This document shows, piece after piece, positions 7,942-15,685 of a DNA stretch of 20,417 nt. Source of the stretch: Archangium sp. GTDB taxonomy: Bacteria > Myxococcota > Myxococcia > Myxococcales > Myxococcaceae. Within the stretch, counting starts at the first letter, position 1; each line of letters opens with the position of its first letter. A model generated the notes under the pieces. That model was not told the origin of the DNA and ran no database searches. It saw nothing but the letters and a program-made list of their open reading frames with translations. The stretch is taken from the NCBI GenBank assembly GCA_016793585.1, contig JAEUJR010000965.1, forward strand, positions 1 through 20,417. Direction: 5' to 3'. A program made the position numbers and the translations under genes.

Positions 7942-9741
7942 TCAGCGCGTCTCGAGCCAGCCGACCAACGCGTCGAGCTCGGCGGGGGCCAGGCGCGTCA
8001 CCTCACCGTGGCGCTCGCCTCCACACGCGGGGTTGACGAGGCGCTCGCGCAGCGTCTTCGCGCACCCATCGTGCATCCACGGGCCGCGGCGCGACACGCC
8101 GACGAGCGAGGGCACCTGAAACGCCTCGCCGCGCCCGACGCTCATCGTGGAGTTCGTCATCATGCGCGTGCCGGCGTGGCAGCTCTGACAGTTGGCCTTG
8201 AGGAACGCGGCGCGGCCGAGCGCTTCGTTCACGGCAGCCGCAGGGGCGAGGGGCCGGGGAGCGGGCAGCCCATCGAGGAACTCTCCGAGCGCGGCGATGG
8301 TGGGTGCGTCGGGCATCACGCCGCCCATGCGGCTGACGAACGTGTCCTCCATCACGTTGGCGAGGGTGGCGTGGTCACCCTGCCAATGGAACGGCGCAGT
8401 CGACAGGAGACCTCCCGCGAGCGACTGGGTGCGGCGCACGGCGCCACGCACGGTCCAGGTGTGGCCGTCTTCGAGCCCCTCCGGGTGACACGACGCGCAC
8501 GAGATGGAGCCCGTCGAGGTGTGGAACAGCCGCTGCCCGCGGTCTTCGGCGAAGGCGGGCGTGAGGCTGATGTTGACGAGGGTGCCCTGCCCTTCGCGCA
8601 CCTGAAGCACCTGCGGCGCGCGGAAGTGCACGAGCAGGCGGCCGCTCTTGAGAAAGGCCACGCCCACCGGTTGCTCGAAGAGCAGGGGCTGTTCAGGCGT
8701 CGGCGGCGGCTGGTTGGAGGGCCCACACACCGTGATGGTGGCGGGCGTCGCGAAGAGGTCGGGCACGACGGTGACCTCGTGGTTGGCGGCGTTCGCGATG
8801 GCCAGCTGCCGGCCGTCGGCCGAGAGCGCAGCGTCGACGGGCAACACCCCCGGCACCTCGAAGGTGCGTGAGCTGCCAGCCGAGAAGATGGTGACGCCGG
8901 TGCGCATCGACGAGCCCGCACAGGGCGGCGGCGGCTGGCCCGCGACGAAGGGCGCGCCGTACGCGCTCGTGCGAACGGGCACCGCGACGGGAGTCGGCGG
9001 CTGAATCACCGTGGTCGTCTCTCCGAGGCGCTCGAGCTGATGCACCATCACGAGGTCGCCGTTGGGCCGCTCGAGCGTGCGGTAGGCCACCTGGGCTGCG
9101 AACGAGACGCCCTGCTGCGTGGTGTTGGCGGTGGCCGCGCGCTCACGGGTCGGTGTCGAGGTGACCTCGACGAGCTCGGCCGAGCGGAACGACGAGACCC
9201 AGGTGCCTGCCTGGTTCTGAATGACGTCACGGCCCTCGACGCCGATGAAGCGCGAGGCCACTTCGCCGCCCGGCTGAACGCTGACGAGCTCTCCCGTCGC
9301 GCAGGCGACCAGCACACCACCAGCCAACGCGCGCGAGACCCCCCGCGGCTCACCGCACACCTCGACGAGGCGCAGCAGCTTGCGGGTCGACTGGTCGACG
9401 ACGGCCACCTTGCCCGACCCACGCAGCGTGACGACCCAGTGGCCCACGCCGTCGTCGACCGCGCGAGTGGGAGTGCTGCCCTCGGGCAGCTTCAGGCGGC
9501 TGGCCACGGTGCGGTGGCTCAGGTCGATGAAGAAGAGCGTGTCGCGCTCGGGGTCGCTGACGAGCACCTCCTGGTCGTCTTCGCTGACCGCGACGGTGCC
9601 ACCGAGCAGCGGGAGCGTCGCCTTCGACGCCGAGCCGCCCATCGAGCCTCCTCCCCCGCCACCCAGCGTCTGCGGCGCGTCGTCGGGTTCGGCAGCACAC
9701 GACACCAGGAGCACGAGGGCAGCAGTCAGGAGCGCACGCAT
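7942..9741 (-). CDS. Lipoprotein: propeller-like region fused to two-heme cytochrome c domain, 599 aa
   Basis: An exported redox protein, probably anchored by lipid. I start it at ATG 9741, where MRALLTAALVLLVSC gives a signal peptide with lipobox Cys at about residue 15. The GTG at 9807 would bury this signal behind 22 residues. A Gly-rich linker follows. Residues about 40-370 show repeated segments of the YVTN/propeller type (for example GGTVAVSEDDQEVLVSDPER and GKVAVVDQSTRKLLRLVEV). The C-terminal 230 residues carry two heme c sites, CASCH (C415-H419) and CQSCH (C518-H522), and the segment GPWMHDG, which resembles the distal part of di-heme peroxidase/MauG-like proteins. Members of that group reduce peroxide or oxidise a protein side chain. 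No partner gene is adjacent, so the substrate is unknown. It is divergent from the 141-aa gene. Confidence 0.88.
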   Translation of the reverse strand: MRALLTAALVLLVSCAAEPDDAPQTLGGGGGGSMGGSASKATLPLLGGTVAVSEDDQEVLVSDPERDTLFFIDLSHRTVASRLKLPEGSTPTRAVDDGVGHWVVTLRGSGKVAVVDQSTRKLLRLVEVCGEPRGVSRALAGGVLVACATGELVSVQPGGEVASRFIGVEGRDVIQNQAGTWVSSFRSAELVEVTSTPTRERAATANTTQQGVSFAAQVAYRTLERPNGDLVMVHQLERLGETTTVIQPPTPVAVPVRTSAYGAPFVAGQPPPPCAGSSMRTGVTIFSAGSSRTFEVPGVLPVDAALSADGRQLAIANAANHEVTVVPDLFATPATITVCGPSNQPPPTPEQPLLFEQPVGVAFLKSGRLLVHFRAPQVLQVREGQGTLVNISLTPAFAEDRGQRLFHTSTGSISCASCHPEGLEDGHTWTVRGAVRRTQSLAGGLLSTAPFHWQGDHATLANVMEDTFVSRMGGVMPDAPTIAALGEFLDGLPAPRPLAPAAAVNEALGRAAFLKANCQSCHAGTRMMTNSTMSVGRGEAFQVPSLVGVSRRGPWMHDGCAKTLRERLVNPACGGERHGEVTRLAPAELDALVGWLETR

Positions 9742-9857
9742 GGAAGCCGCGAAGTCTGCCGTGGTCGACCTCGAGACGTCGAGCACCGGGGTGGCAGGTT
9801 CGCCCACGTGGCGTCTCGGGAGCGGCCACCTGCAGGGCGGTGTGTCATGGTGCAGCC

Positions 9858-10283
9858 ATGGCAGCCCGGAAGCCTCCAGCGAAGCGGCCCGTGTTCACGC
9901 GAGATGAGATGTCGACGGGCAAGGGCTCGAAGCTGGCCAGGCGCGTCGCGACGGTGTTGTCGTCACCGGGCACGGGGAACTTCCCGGTGCTGAAGGTCGA
10001 CTCGCTGAAGCAGACGACGGCGAAAGACGCGGTGAAAGACGAGATTCGCTACCGCGAGCGGGCAGCGAACGCGGCCATCGTGGGTCCCGTGCTCGCGAAG
10101 CCGAAGGCCGCGCCGGCCGACCTGTTCGCGCGCCAGAAGATGAAGGAAGCCGAAGCGAACCTGCCCGACTGGGACGCGGAGTACGACGACCCCGAGGTCT
10201 TCCCGGACGACGAAGTCGCCGAGGAATACGACCCCGACAAGACCGACCCCGGCCTGACGCCCGAGCCGCCGAAGAAGAAGTGA
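9858..10283 (+). CDS. Small charged hypothetical protein, 141 aa
   Basis: I do not recognise a family. The start is ATG 9858 (MAARKPPAKRP). A GTG six codons upstream is possible, but it adds MCHGAA and has no ribosome binding site. The N-terminus is basic, the middle is helical and charged, and the end is very acidic (DAEYDDPEVFPDDEV) before a basic KKK tail. That suggests a soluble, partly disordered cytoplasmic protein. Third codon positions are G or C throughout, supporting real coding. It is divergent from the cytochrome lipoprotein and converges on DUF2200 with a 65-base gap. In that gap a 5-bp hairpin (10292-10308) is the only structure seen. Confidence 0.75.
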   Translation: MAARKPPAKRPVFTRDEMSTGKGSKLARRVATVLSSPGTGNFPVLKVDSLKQTTAKDAVKDEIRYRERAANAAIVGPVLAKPKAAPADLFARQKMKEAEANLPDWDAEYDDPEVFPDDEVAEEYDPDKTDPGLTPEPPKKK

Positions 10284-10348
10284 AGCGTGCAGCACGGCTG
10301 GTTCGTGCGCGGATCAGAGCGACACCACGAGCATCTCGTTGCTGGACT

Positions 10349-10696
10349 TCAGCGGAGAATGCTCTCGAGCTTCTTCCCCCTCGCGAGCTCGTCGACCAAC
10401 TTGTCCAGCCAGCGGATCTTCTGCATCAACGGGTCTTCGATGTCCTCGACCCGCACGCCGCACACCACGCCGGTGATCAGCCCAACGTTCGGGTTCATTC
10501 GCGCATTGGCGAAGAACGTCTCGAGATCGACCTGCGCGTCGATGACCTTCTGCAACTTCTTCTCGTCGTAGCCGGTGAGCCACGCGACGACCTGGTCGAG
10601 CTCGCGCTTCGTTCGACCCTTCTTCGTCACCTTCTGCAGATACAGCGGGTACACGCTGGCAAACGACATTCCGAAGACGCGCGGCTTCTTGTTCAT
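10349..10696 (-). CDS. DUF2200 family protein, 115 aa
   Basis: A small soluble protein of unknown activity. The whole length matches DUF2200: MSFASVYPLYLQKV near the start, KKGRTKRELDQVVAWLTGYD, and LITGVVCGVRVEDIEDPLMQ in the second half. The last part is KIRWLDKLVDELARGKKLESIL. The family is usually about 115-120 residues, so this copy is complete. I chose ATG 10696, with GGTGGG about seven bases upstream, over a GTG four codons earlier. It is the last gene of a same-strand run and starts 16 bases after the stop of the methyltransferase-like gene, so shared transcription is likely. Confidence 0.9.
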   Translation of the reverse strand: MNKKPRVFGMSFASVYPLYLQKVTKKGRTKRELDQVVAWLTGYDEKKLQKVIDAQVDLETFFANARMNPNVGLITGVVCGVRVEDIEDPLMQKIRWLDKLVDELARGKKLESILR

Positions 10697-10712
10697 GACG
10701 ATGCCCACCGGG

Positions 10713-11456
10713 TCACGGCTGAACGGCTCTGGTCGCCTCCACCGCAGCCACGGTCGGAGCCGCCACCGGCAACACCCTCGGCAGCAGGAAGCCAGTTCGC
10801 TTCACGTACGCCGCCCACTCGGGGTACCGCGACATGCTCTGCTCTTTCTTGATCATGTTCGGCACGAACACGCCGAGCCAGATCCACGCGAGCACGAGCC
10901 ACGGCGCCCAGTGCATCGTCAGCGCGGCGAACGAGCCGTACAGCATCATCTCGCCCAGATAGTTCGGGTGCCTGATGCGCGCGAAGAAGCCATCGCTGAT
11001 CAGCCCACGCTTCGCCTTCAGCGTGAAGAACTTCTGTGCGTCGCTGCCCATCATGATGACGACGCCCATCACGTACACGAGCGTCGCCACACCGAGCAGC
11101 CATGTCGGCGCCTCGATGCGCCGGCTCACGATGAGCCACGGTGAAATCCAATACAGCGCGAGCGCGCCGGCCCACATGAAGAAGGCTCCGGCGAAGGTCA
11201 CGCGCTTTTCCCAGTTCGGGTCGGGGAACGCGGCGTCTTTGAGCAGCCAGCACAACCCGTAACTTCCATGGAGCGCGAGGTACGTCCACGCGGTCGGCGT
11301 CCAACAGTCGTACGCCCACATCAGCACGAGCACGAACGGCAGCGTGCCGCCCTTCTGCGCGTTGATGACCCACGAGGCCTTGAGCACCTTCGGCCCGCCG
11401 AGAATGTCGTCGGAGAGCCAGTCGCGAAACTTCAGCCAACGCGTGAGCACAGCCAT
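10713..11456 (-). CDS. Isoprenylcysteine methyltransferase-like / DUF1295 membrane enzyme, 247 aa
   Basis: An integral membrane protein of the superfamily holding isoprenylcysteine carboxyl methyltransferases, phospholipid methyltransferases and DUF1295/steroid-reductase-like proteins. About six hydrophobic helices span residues 40-200. The C-terminal signature is FFARIRHPNYLGEMMLYGSF followed by a conserved EQSMSRYPEWAAYVKRTGF segment, which in characterised relatives forms the S-adenosylmethionine or cofactor pocket. The actual substrate cannot be read from sequence; lipid or quinone-like molecules are the usual guess. Start ATG 11456 gives MAVLTRWLKF. Longer upstream reading in this frame overlaps the preceding gene and is not credible. 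It sits 34 bases after the 100-aa membrane protein and 16 bases before DUF2200. Confidence 0.82.
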   Translation of the reverse strand: MAVLTRWLKFRDWLSDDILGGPKVLKASWVINAQKGGTLPFVLVLMWAYDCWTPTAWTYLALHGSYGLCWLLKDAAFPDPNWEKRVTFAGAFFMWAGALALYWISPWLIVSRRIEAPTWLLGVATLVYVMGVVIMMGSDAQKFFTLKAKRGLISDGFFARIRHPNYLGEMMLYGSFAALTMHWAPWLVLAWIWLGVFVPNMIKKEQSMSRYPEWAAYVKRTGFLLPRVLPVAAPTVAAVEATRAVQP

Positions 11457-11490
11457 GAGCGACGACGCTACTGCCGAGCGGGCGAGCGCG

Positions 11491-11793
11491 TCACGCGGCC
11501 GGCGCTGCAGGAGGTGCTGCGGGCGGCGTCGACGCGACCTTCTTGCGCCGCTTGAGCAGAAACACCGTACCCGCGATGGCGAAGACCAACGAGCCGCCCG
11601 CGACGCCCCGCATCTGGTACGTGATGAGCGTCTCGGCGCCACGCCGCGCGGTCGGCCCGCAGATGCACATGCCGTCGCCGTTGCCCGCCGTGTTGTCCCA
11701 CCCAATCATGCTCGGCCCGGCAAGCGTGACCCCCAGAATGCCAACCAGCGCGCCAGCCACCACGAAGTTCAGGACCGCTCGCATGAGAGCCAT
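11491..11793 (-). CDS. Small two-helix membrane protein, 100 aa
   Basis: Function unknown. It starts at ATG 11793 with GGAG five bases upstream. A second ATG at 11784 is possible. One hydrophobic helix lies at residues 5-25 (AVLNFVVAGALVGILGVTLA) and another near 65-82 (GGSLVFAIAGTVFLL), followed by a basic RRKK stop-transfer and a Pro/Ala-rich tail. Between them is a Gly-rich loop with a CIC motif, which could bind a metal or form a disulfide. It is the first gene of the run leading to the methyltransferase-like enzyme and DUF2200. Confidence 0.75.
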   Translation of the reverse strand: MALMRAVLNFVVAGALVGILGVTLAGPSMIGWDNTAGNGDGMCICGPTARRGAETLITYQMRGVAGGSLVFAIAGTVFLLKRRKKVASTPPAAPPAAPAA

Positions 11794-12013
11794 GGCCGCT
11801 CCATAGCAGAGCCCTCACCCACCACCGCGCGGCTTTCCACGGCACCCGTCAGCGTGAGTGCCCACAACTGTGCTCGTGATCCGTTCCCACCTCTGGAGCA
11901 TGGGCAGTCCACCCGCTCCAACTCCTTGCACGCCAACCCCTGTCGATCAGACGGGAAGGCTGGGTGACGCCCGCGGAATCGAGCTGGCAGACACCGTGCA
12001 CAAGGACCCTGTC

Positions 12014-12409
12014 ATGCGCTCCACCTTGCTCGTCGCCATCGTCGCTCTCGCCGCCCCCGCCTGGGCGACCGGCGAGCGCGTGCTCTTGAGCCGCGACGCC
12101 GAACCCTTTCGCGAGACCATCTGCGTCAGCATGACCTGCGTCACGAATGGCCCCCGCGATGCCGTCGTCACCGCCCGCAGCCTCCGCGAAGGCCTCGAGC
12201 TCACCGTGAAGAGCTCCTCGGGCCAGGTGAAGCTCGTGCATCTCACCCCGTTCACGACTGACGGCGACCTCTCCAGCATCGACCTCGTCCGAGCCTCCTC
12301 CCTCGCCGTGAAGGCCATCGAGTCGAACAAGCCCCTGAACGCCCCTGCTCCGAAGGTCGCCAGGGCCCCCAAGAAGGCCGTGAAGCTGCGCCTGCTCGCG
12401 CACCGCTGA
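12014..12409 (+). CDS. Small exported hypothetical protein, 131 aa
   Basis: I do not recognise the family. ATG 12014 is preferred because AAGGA lies seven bases upstream and the product then begins with a clean signal peptide (MRSTLLVAIVALAAPAWA) with a probable signal peptidase I site after AWA. An upstream in-frame ATG at 11858 would place 52 low-quality residues before the signal. The mature part has two Cys (CVSMTC) close together, which may bond in the periplasm, and ends in a Lys/Arg-rich tail. It is divergent from the 100-aa membrane protein across 220 bases, in which I see no convincing promoter. Confidence 0.75.
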   Translation: MRSTLLVAIVALAAPAWATGERVLLSRDAEPFRETICVSMTCVTNGPRDAVVTARSLREGLELTVKSSSGQVKLVHLTPFTTDGDLSSIDLVRASSLAVKAIESNKPLNAPAPKVARAPKKAVKLRLLAHR

Positions 12410-12412
12410 GAA

Positions 12413-12453
12413 GCTGAGCTCGCACCGAAGTCGCCCGCCGATCAGCATTTTTT
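12413..12453 (+). terminator. Possible intrinsic terminator with T6 tract
   Basis: GCTGA (12413-12417) can pair with TCAGC (12442-12446), directly followed by A and six T residues (12448-12453). The stem is only 5 bp with a 24-base loop, so it is weak. A T6 run is rare in this GC-rich window and it lies right after the stop of the 131-aa gene. Confidence 0.3.
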
Positions 12454-12520
12454 CTCAAGAAGTACGAAGACTTCGCGGGTTTTCACCTCCCAAACACCGC
12501 GAAATCACACGGGGAGGGGT

Positions 12521-12557
12521 TCCCTTCAGGGAATCGACTCGTGTATTCCCGATTCCC
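12521..12557 (+). promoter_or_regulatory. Overlapping hairpins abutting the start codon, possible translational switch
   Basis: The same element GGGAATC (12529-12535) can pair in three exclusive ways: its GGGA with TCCC at 12521-12524, its GGGAAT with ATTCCC at 12545-12550, or the full GGGAATC with GATTCCC at 12551-12557, which ends exactly at the ATG. No Shine-Dalgarno is present in the usual window before the ATG. The only purine-rich run, GGGGAGGGG (12511-12519), is about 40 bases away. The pairing is seen directly; a regulatory role is inferred. Confidence 0.35.
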
Positions 12558-13091
12558 ATGTACGACGACGTGAGGCTGGACACGAAGCTGTCGGACTTGT
12601 CGCGAGAGCTGAACACGCGGCAATTGGGGGCAGGGTTCACGATTGTCGAGGCCTTCACCATGAAGGGCTTCGATGAAGTCGGGAAGCCGGGCTTGTTCGC
12701 GTTGGTGCTGCTGGGCAACAACCCGCCGCCGTCGCTCGACACCCTCACCATCGTTCGCTCGCTGCTGACCGCGCGCCTGAAGCAGATCGACACCGCGATG
12801 CCGCAGTGGCCCATCGTGGTGCAGGGCGCTCCCGAGGTCATCGACGGCCAGGCCGTGGTGCCGGGCGGCCGTGAGTACTTCGACCAGGTGAAGAGCGAGC
12901 TGCTCGCCCGCAAGGAGCGCTACGCCGCCATTCAGGCCCGCCGTCAGAGCCTCACCCAGATGCCGGCCGTCACCGACGCGCCGCCGCCTGCGCCTGCGAA
13001 GAAGAGCGCGAGCAAGACCGTCGCTCGTCCCGCGCGTCGTCGCGTCGCGGCCACCCGGTCGAGCAAGGGCGCCCGCGCCGCGCGCCGCTGA
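12558..13091 (+). CDS. Hypothetical protein with histone-H1-like basic tail, 177 aa
   Basis: The first 135 residues form a compact, mixed helix/strand domain I do not recognise (LDTKLSDLSRELNTRQLG, later PQWPIVVQGAPEVIDGQ and a helical KSELLARKERYAAIQARRQ). The last 40 are Pro, Ala, Lys and Arg rich (APAKKSASKTVARPARRR and onward), like the disordered DNA-compacting tails of bacterial histone-H1-like proteins, so nucleic-acid binding is plausible but unproven. ATG 12558 is the only start candidate upstream of the conserved-looking N-terminus. The frame is open back to 12441 but has no start codon. No signal peptide or membrane helix is seen. The leader carries alternative hairpins and no Shine-Dalgarno. 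It precedes the 94-aa membrane protein by 24 bases on the same strand. Confidence 0.78.
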   Translation: MYDDVRLDTKLSDLSRELNTRQLGAGFTIVEAFTMKGFDEVGKPGLFALVLLGNNPPPSLDTLTIVRSLLTARLKQIDTAMPQWPIVVQGAPEVIDGQAVVPGGREYFDQVKSELLARKERYAAIQARRQSLTQMPAVTDAPPPAPAKKSASKTVARPARRRVAATRSSKGARAARR

Positions 13092-13115
13092 GACCTTCGC
13101 CGTCCTGAGGGCTCC

Positions 13116-13400
13116 ATGCTGCTCGTGCTCCTCGGCCCGAAGGTGTTCTGGTTCAGCATCATCGTCAGCTGGTGCGCGCTCTCGCTCTGGCTGACGTGGC
13201 GTCACCGCCCTGCGTCGTTTCCGTTGCCTGAGCCGTTCCCTCTCGCGGTGGCTGCGGTCTCGACCAGCCCGCTGGGCGTGCTGCTCGGCTGGTGGCTCGT
13301 GCGCCGCGACGAACTTCCCACCGTCGGCTTCACCTGCCTCGCGTACTCGACCATGGGCGCCATCGTGTACCTGCTGGGCGGCCTGCTCTCGCTGCTCTGA
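13116..13400 (+). CDS. Small three-helix membrane protein, 94 aa
   Basis: Function unknown. It starts at ATG 13116 with GAGGG five bases upstream. Three hydrophobic helices are visible: residues 2-27, about 42-62 (LAVAAVSTSPLGVLLGWWL), and about 72-94 at the very C-terminus. Loops are short and contain Arg and His on one side (TWRHRP, VRRDE), suggesting a simple inner-membrane topology. It lies between the basic-tailed protein and the STAND ATPase on the same strand, so it may share their transcript, but gaps of 24 and about 53 bases do not prove it. Confidence 0.75.
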   Translation: MLLVLLGPKVFWFSIIVSWCALSLWLTWRHRPASFPLPEPFPLAVAAVSTSPLGVLLGWWLVRRDELPTVGFTCLAYSTMGAIVYLLGGLLSLL

Positions 13401-13453
13401 ACAGCTCGAGCACCCACTCCGGCGTTCGCCCTGACTGCCTGGCCCCACCGAAT

Positions 13454-15676
13454 GTGGGACGCTTGGAGCCGGTGATTGGTCGTGACGAGGAACTGAAGTC
13501 AGTGCTGCAGGCGCTCGAGCGTGGCCGGCAAACGACCGTGCGCGGCCCGCCCGGCGTGGGCAAGACGACGCTCGCGCGTGCAGTGACGAAGGCCCTCGCG
13601 CCGCGCACCGTGGCCGCCGTGCTCGACCACGCGACGACCCGCCGACTCGTCCTCGAGCGCATCGCCACTGCCGCGGGCCTCAAGCTGCGCTCCCGTGACA
13701 GCCGGGTGATGTTCTCGCGCCTCGCCGAGCACCTCGACGAACGTGACGCCGTCGTCGTCCTCGATGGCGTCGACGCCGTGGCTGAGGTGACAGCGAGCGT
13801 TCTCGGCGACCTGCTCGACGCCACCGAGCGCTGCCGGTTCCTCGTCTGCGCGTTCAGCCCGCTCGGGCTCGCCGACGAACAGGTGGTGCCGCTGAGCCCG
13901 CTCCCCGTGGCGACTGCCGTCGACCTGCTGCTGCATCACGTGCACCGCCTCGCGCCCAACCGCGCCGTGCCGAGGGCCGAAGCGATGGCGCTGGTTCCCG
14001 CGACGAATGGGCTCCCGCTCGCGGTCGAGCTGGTCGCCGCCCGCGTGGCGGCGCTGGGCGCCGACGCGGTGCTCTCCGAGGTTCGCGCGCACGGCGTCGG
14101 TGGGGCGCCGCTCGACGCCGCCATCGGCGCCGCGGTCTCGCTGGTGTCGAAGGGCGACGCCCAGGCGTTGACGGCGTTGAGCGTCTTTCGCGGGCCCTTC
14201 GATGCCGACGCGGCGCGCGCGGTGTTCGAGGGGGGGCTCGACGTGCTCGAGCGGCTCTCGCTCGCCTCGCTGCTGCAGGTCGACGGCGCAGAGTACCGGC
14301 TGCTCGACAGCGTGCGCGACTTCGCGAGCCGCCGCTCCACCCATGACGACGCCCGCGCCCGCCACGCGGCCTTCCTCGCCCGCCCGCAGCCGGCGCGCGC
14401 CGACGAGGTGACGACCTGGGCGAGGCTGATGCGCCGACGCGACGACCTGCTCGCCGCGTGGGAGTGGGCGCGCGAACACCACCCGGCGCTCACCGCGACG
14501 CTCGCCGTCACGCTCGACCCGCTGCTCGTCACCCAGGGCCCCGAAGAGCTGCACCGCCGCGTGATGGTCGAGACATTGGCGCTGAAAGCACTCGAGCCGA
14601 GCCTGCGCATCGACCTGCTCCTCTCGCTGGGCCGCGTCGACGCCATTCGCGGGCGCTTTCGTGAAGCGCTGGGGCCCTTCGAGCAGGCGCTCGGGCTCGC
14701 CCAGGCCAACGAGGGCGACGGCCGCATCGGGTGGAGCCACGCCTTCCTCTGCTTCACGCTCCGGCCCCTGGGCCGCTTCGACGAGGCCCGCGCCCACGGC
14801 CTTCGCGCGCTCGAGCTGGCGAGCGCGACCCGCGACCACCGACTGATGGCGATGGGCGAGCAGGCGCTGGGCCGGCTCGCGCACACCGAAGGCGACCTGA
14901 ACCTGGCGAAGGCAGCCCAGGCCCGCGCGCAGGCAGCGGCGTCGCTCGCGAAGGCGCCGCGGCTCGAGGGCATCGCGTGGTGCAACCTGGGCGAGACGCT
15001 CGACGCGGCTGGCGACGCGAGCGGCGCACACGAAGCGCTGGCCCGTGGGCGCGCCGCCTTCGCGTCGATTCACGACGACTTTCACCTCGCGCGGCTGGCG
15101 GTGCACGAGGCGCGGCTCTCGATGCGGGCGGAGTCGTTGCTGAAGGCGCTCGACGCCGTCGTCGACCTCGACGACCTCGAAGGCGAGCTCGAAGCGCGTG
15201 AAGGCCTGGTGCGGGTCGCGATGGCAGCGGGTGATGCGCGGCTCGCGACAGCGAGGCTCGACGAGCTCGAGGTGGCGGCGCGGTTCACCGACGACGTGAC
15301 GTGGCCGCGACGACTCCGCGCGCTCAAGGAGCGCCCGCTCGGAGCGAAGACGAAGGCCATGGCGCTGCGCGTGTCACGTGACGGGCGACGCGTGCAGGTG
15401 GGCTCGGAGCGCCTCGACTTCTCGCGCCGCGGGCCGCTGCGGCGCGTGCTGGTGGCGCTGGTCGAGATGCGGCTGCGCTCGGTCGGGCGGCCGCTCTCGG
15501 CGAGCGACGTGCAGGAAGCCGGCTGGCCGGGCGAGAAGATGTTCGCCGAGTCGGCCGCCGCGCGCGTGTACATGGCGATTCGGCGCCTGCGCGAGCTGGG
15601 CCTGGGGCCGGTGTTGCGAACCGTCGACGCGGGCTACCTGCTCGACACGAACGTCGACGTCGCCTGGCTCGAGTGA
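13454..15676 (+). CDS. STAND-type ATPase with TPR-like repeats and C-terminal winged-helix domain, about 740 aa
   Basis: Probably an ATP-driven signalling switch that ends in DNA binding. The N-terminus reads VIGRDEEL, as in STAND/NB-ARC ATPases. The Walker A motif GPPGVGKTT puts the Lys at residue 37, and the Walker B DAVVVLDG has its Asp near 104. A winged-helix-like adaptor follows to about 330. Residues about 380-545 are paired Ala/Leu-rich helices typical of TPR repeats (GRFREALGPFEQALGLA, GRFDEARAHGLRALELA). The last 100 residues resemble an OmpR-type transcription-regulator domain: a short hydrophobic strand set, LSASDVQEAGWPGEKMF, ARVYMAIRRLRELGLG, and the wing RTVDAGYLL. In SARP/AfsR regulators that domain is N-terminal; here it is at the end, as the LuxR domain is in MalT-like proteins. 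The start is uncertain: GTG 13454, TTG 13463 or GTG 13472, the last with GGAG three bases before it. Confidence 0.85.
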   Translation: MGRLEPVIGRDEELKSVLQALERGRQTTVRGPPGVGKTTLARAVTKALAPRTVAAVLDHATTRRLVLERIATAAGLKLRSRDSRVMFSRLAEHLDERDAVVVLDGVDAVAEVTASVLGDLLDATERCRFLVCAFSPLGLADEQVVPLSPLPVATAVDLLLHHVHRLAPNRAVPRAEAMALVPATNGLPLAVELVAARVAALGADAVLSEVRAHGVGGAPLDAAIGAAVSLVSKGDAQALTALSVFRGPFDADAARAVFEGGLDVLERLSLASLLQVDGAEYRLLDSVRDFASRRSTHDDARARHAAFLARPQPARADEVTTWARLMRRRDDLLAAWEWAREHHPALTATLAVTLDPLLVTQGPEELHRRVMVETLALKALEPSLRIDLLLSLGRVDAIRGRFREALGPFEQALGLAQANEGDGRIGWSHAFLCFTLRPLGRFDEARAHGLRALELASATRDHRLMAMGEQALGRLAHTEGDLNLAKAAQARAQAAASLAKAPRLEGIAWCNLGETLDAAGDASGAHEALARGRAAFASIHDDFHLARLAVHEARLSMRAESLLKALDAVVDLDDLEGELEAREGLVRVAMAAGDARLATARLDELEVAARFTDDVTWPRRLRALKERPLGAKTKAMALRVSRDGRRVQVGSERLDFSRRGPLRRVLVALVEMRLRSVGRPLSASDVQEAGWPGEKMFAESAAARVYMAIRRLRELGLGPVLRTVDAGYLLDTNVDVAWLE

Positions 15677-15685
15677 GCGCGCAGC

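Noticed and set aside
9742..9807. Longer start (GTG 9807) for the cytochrome lipoprotein
   Set aside because: It would place 22 residues before a clean lipoprotein signal peptide.
10292..10308. Hairpin GCACG/CGTGC as terminator between the 141-aa gene and DUF2200
   Set aside because: Only 5 bp and no T tract, so not distinguishable from chance.
13499..15106. Long minus-strand open frame (535 codons) opposite the STAND ATPase
   Set aside because: Arg/Glu/Val-rich with no motif, while the plus strand has clear Walker, TPR and winged-helix features.
13454..15676. STAND ATPase as an Avs-like anti-phage sensor
   Set aside because: It ends in a winged helix rather than a nuclease or other killing domain, and no defence genes lie nearby.
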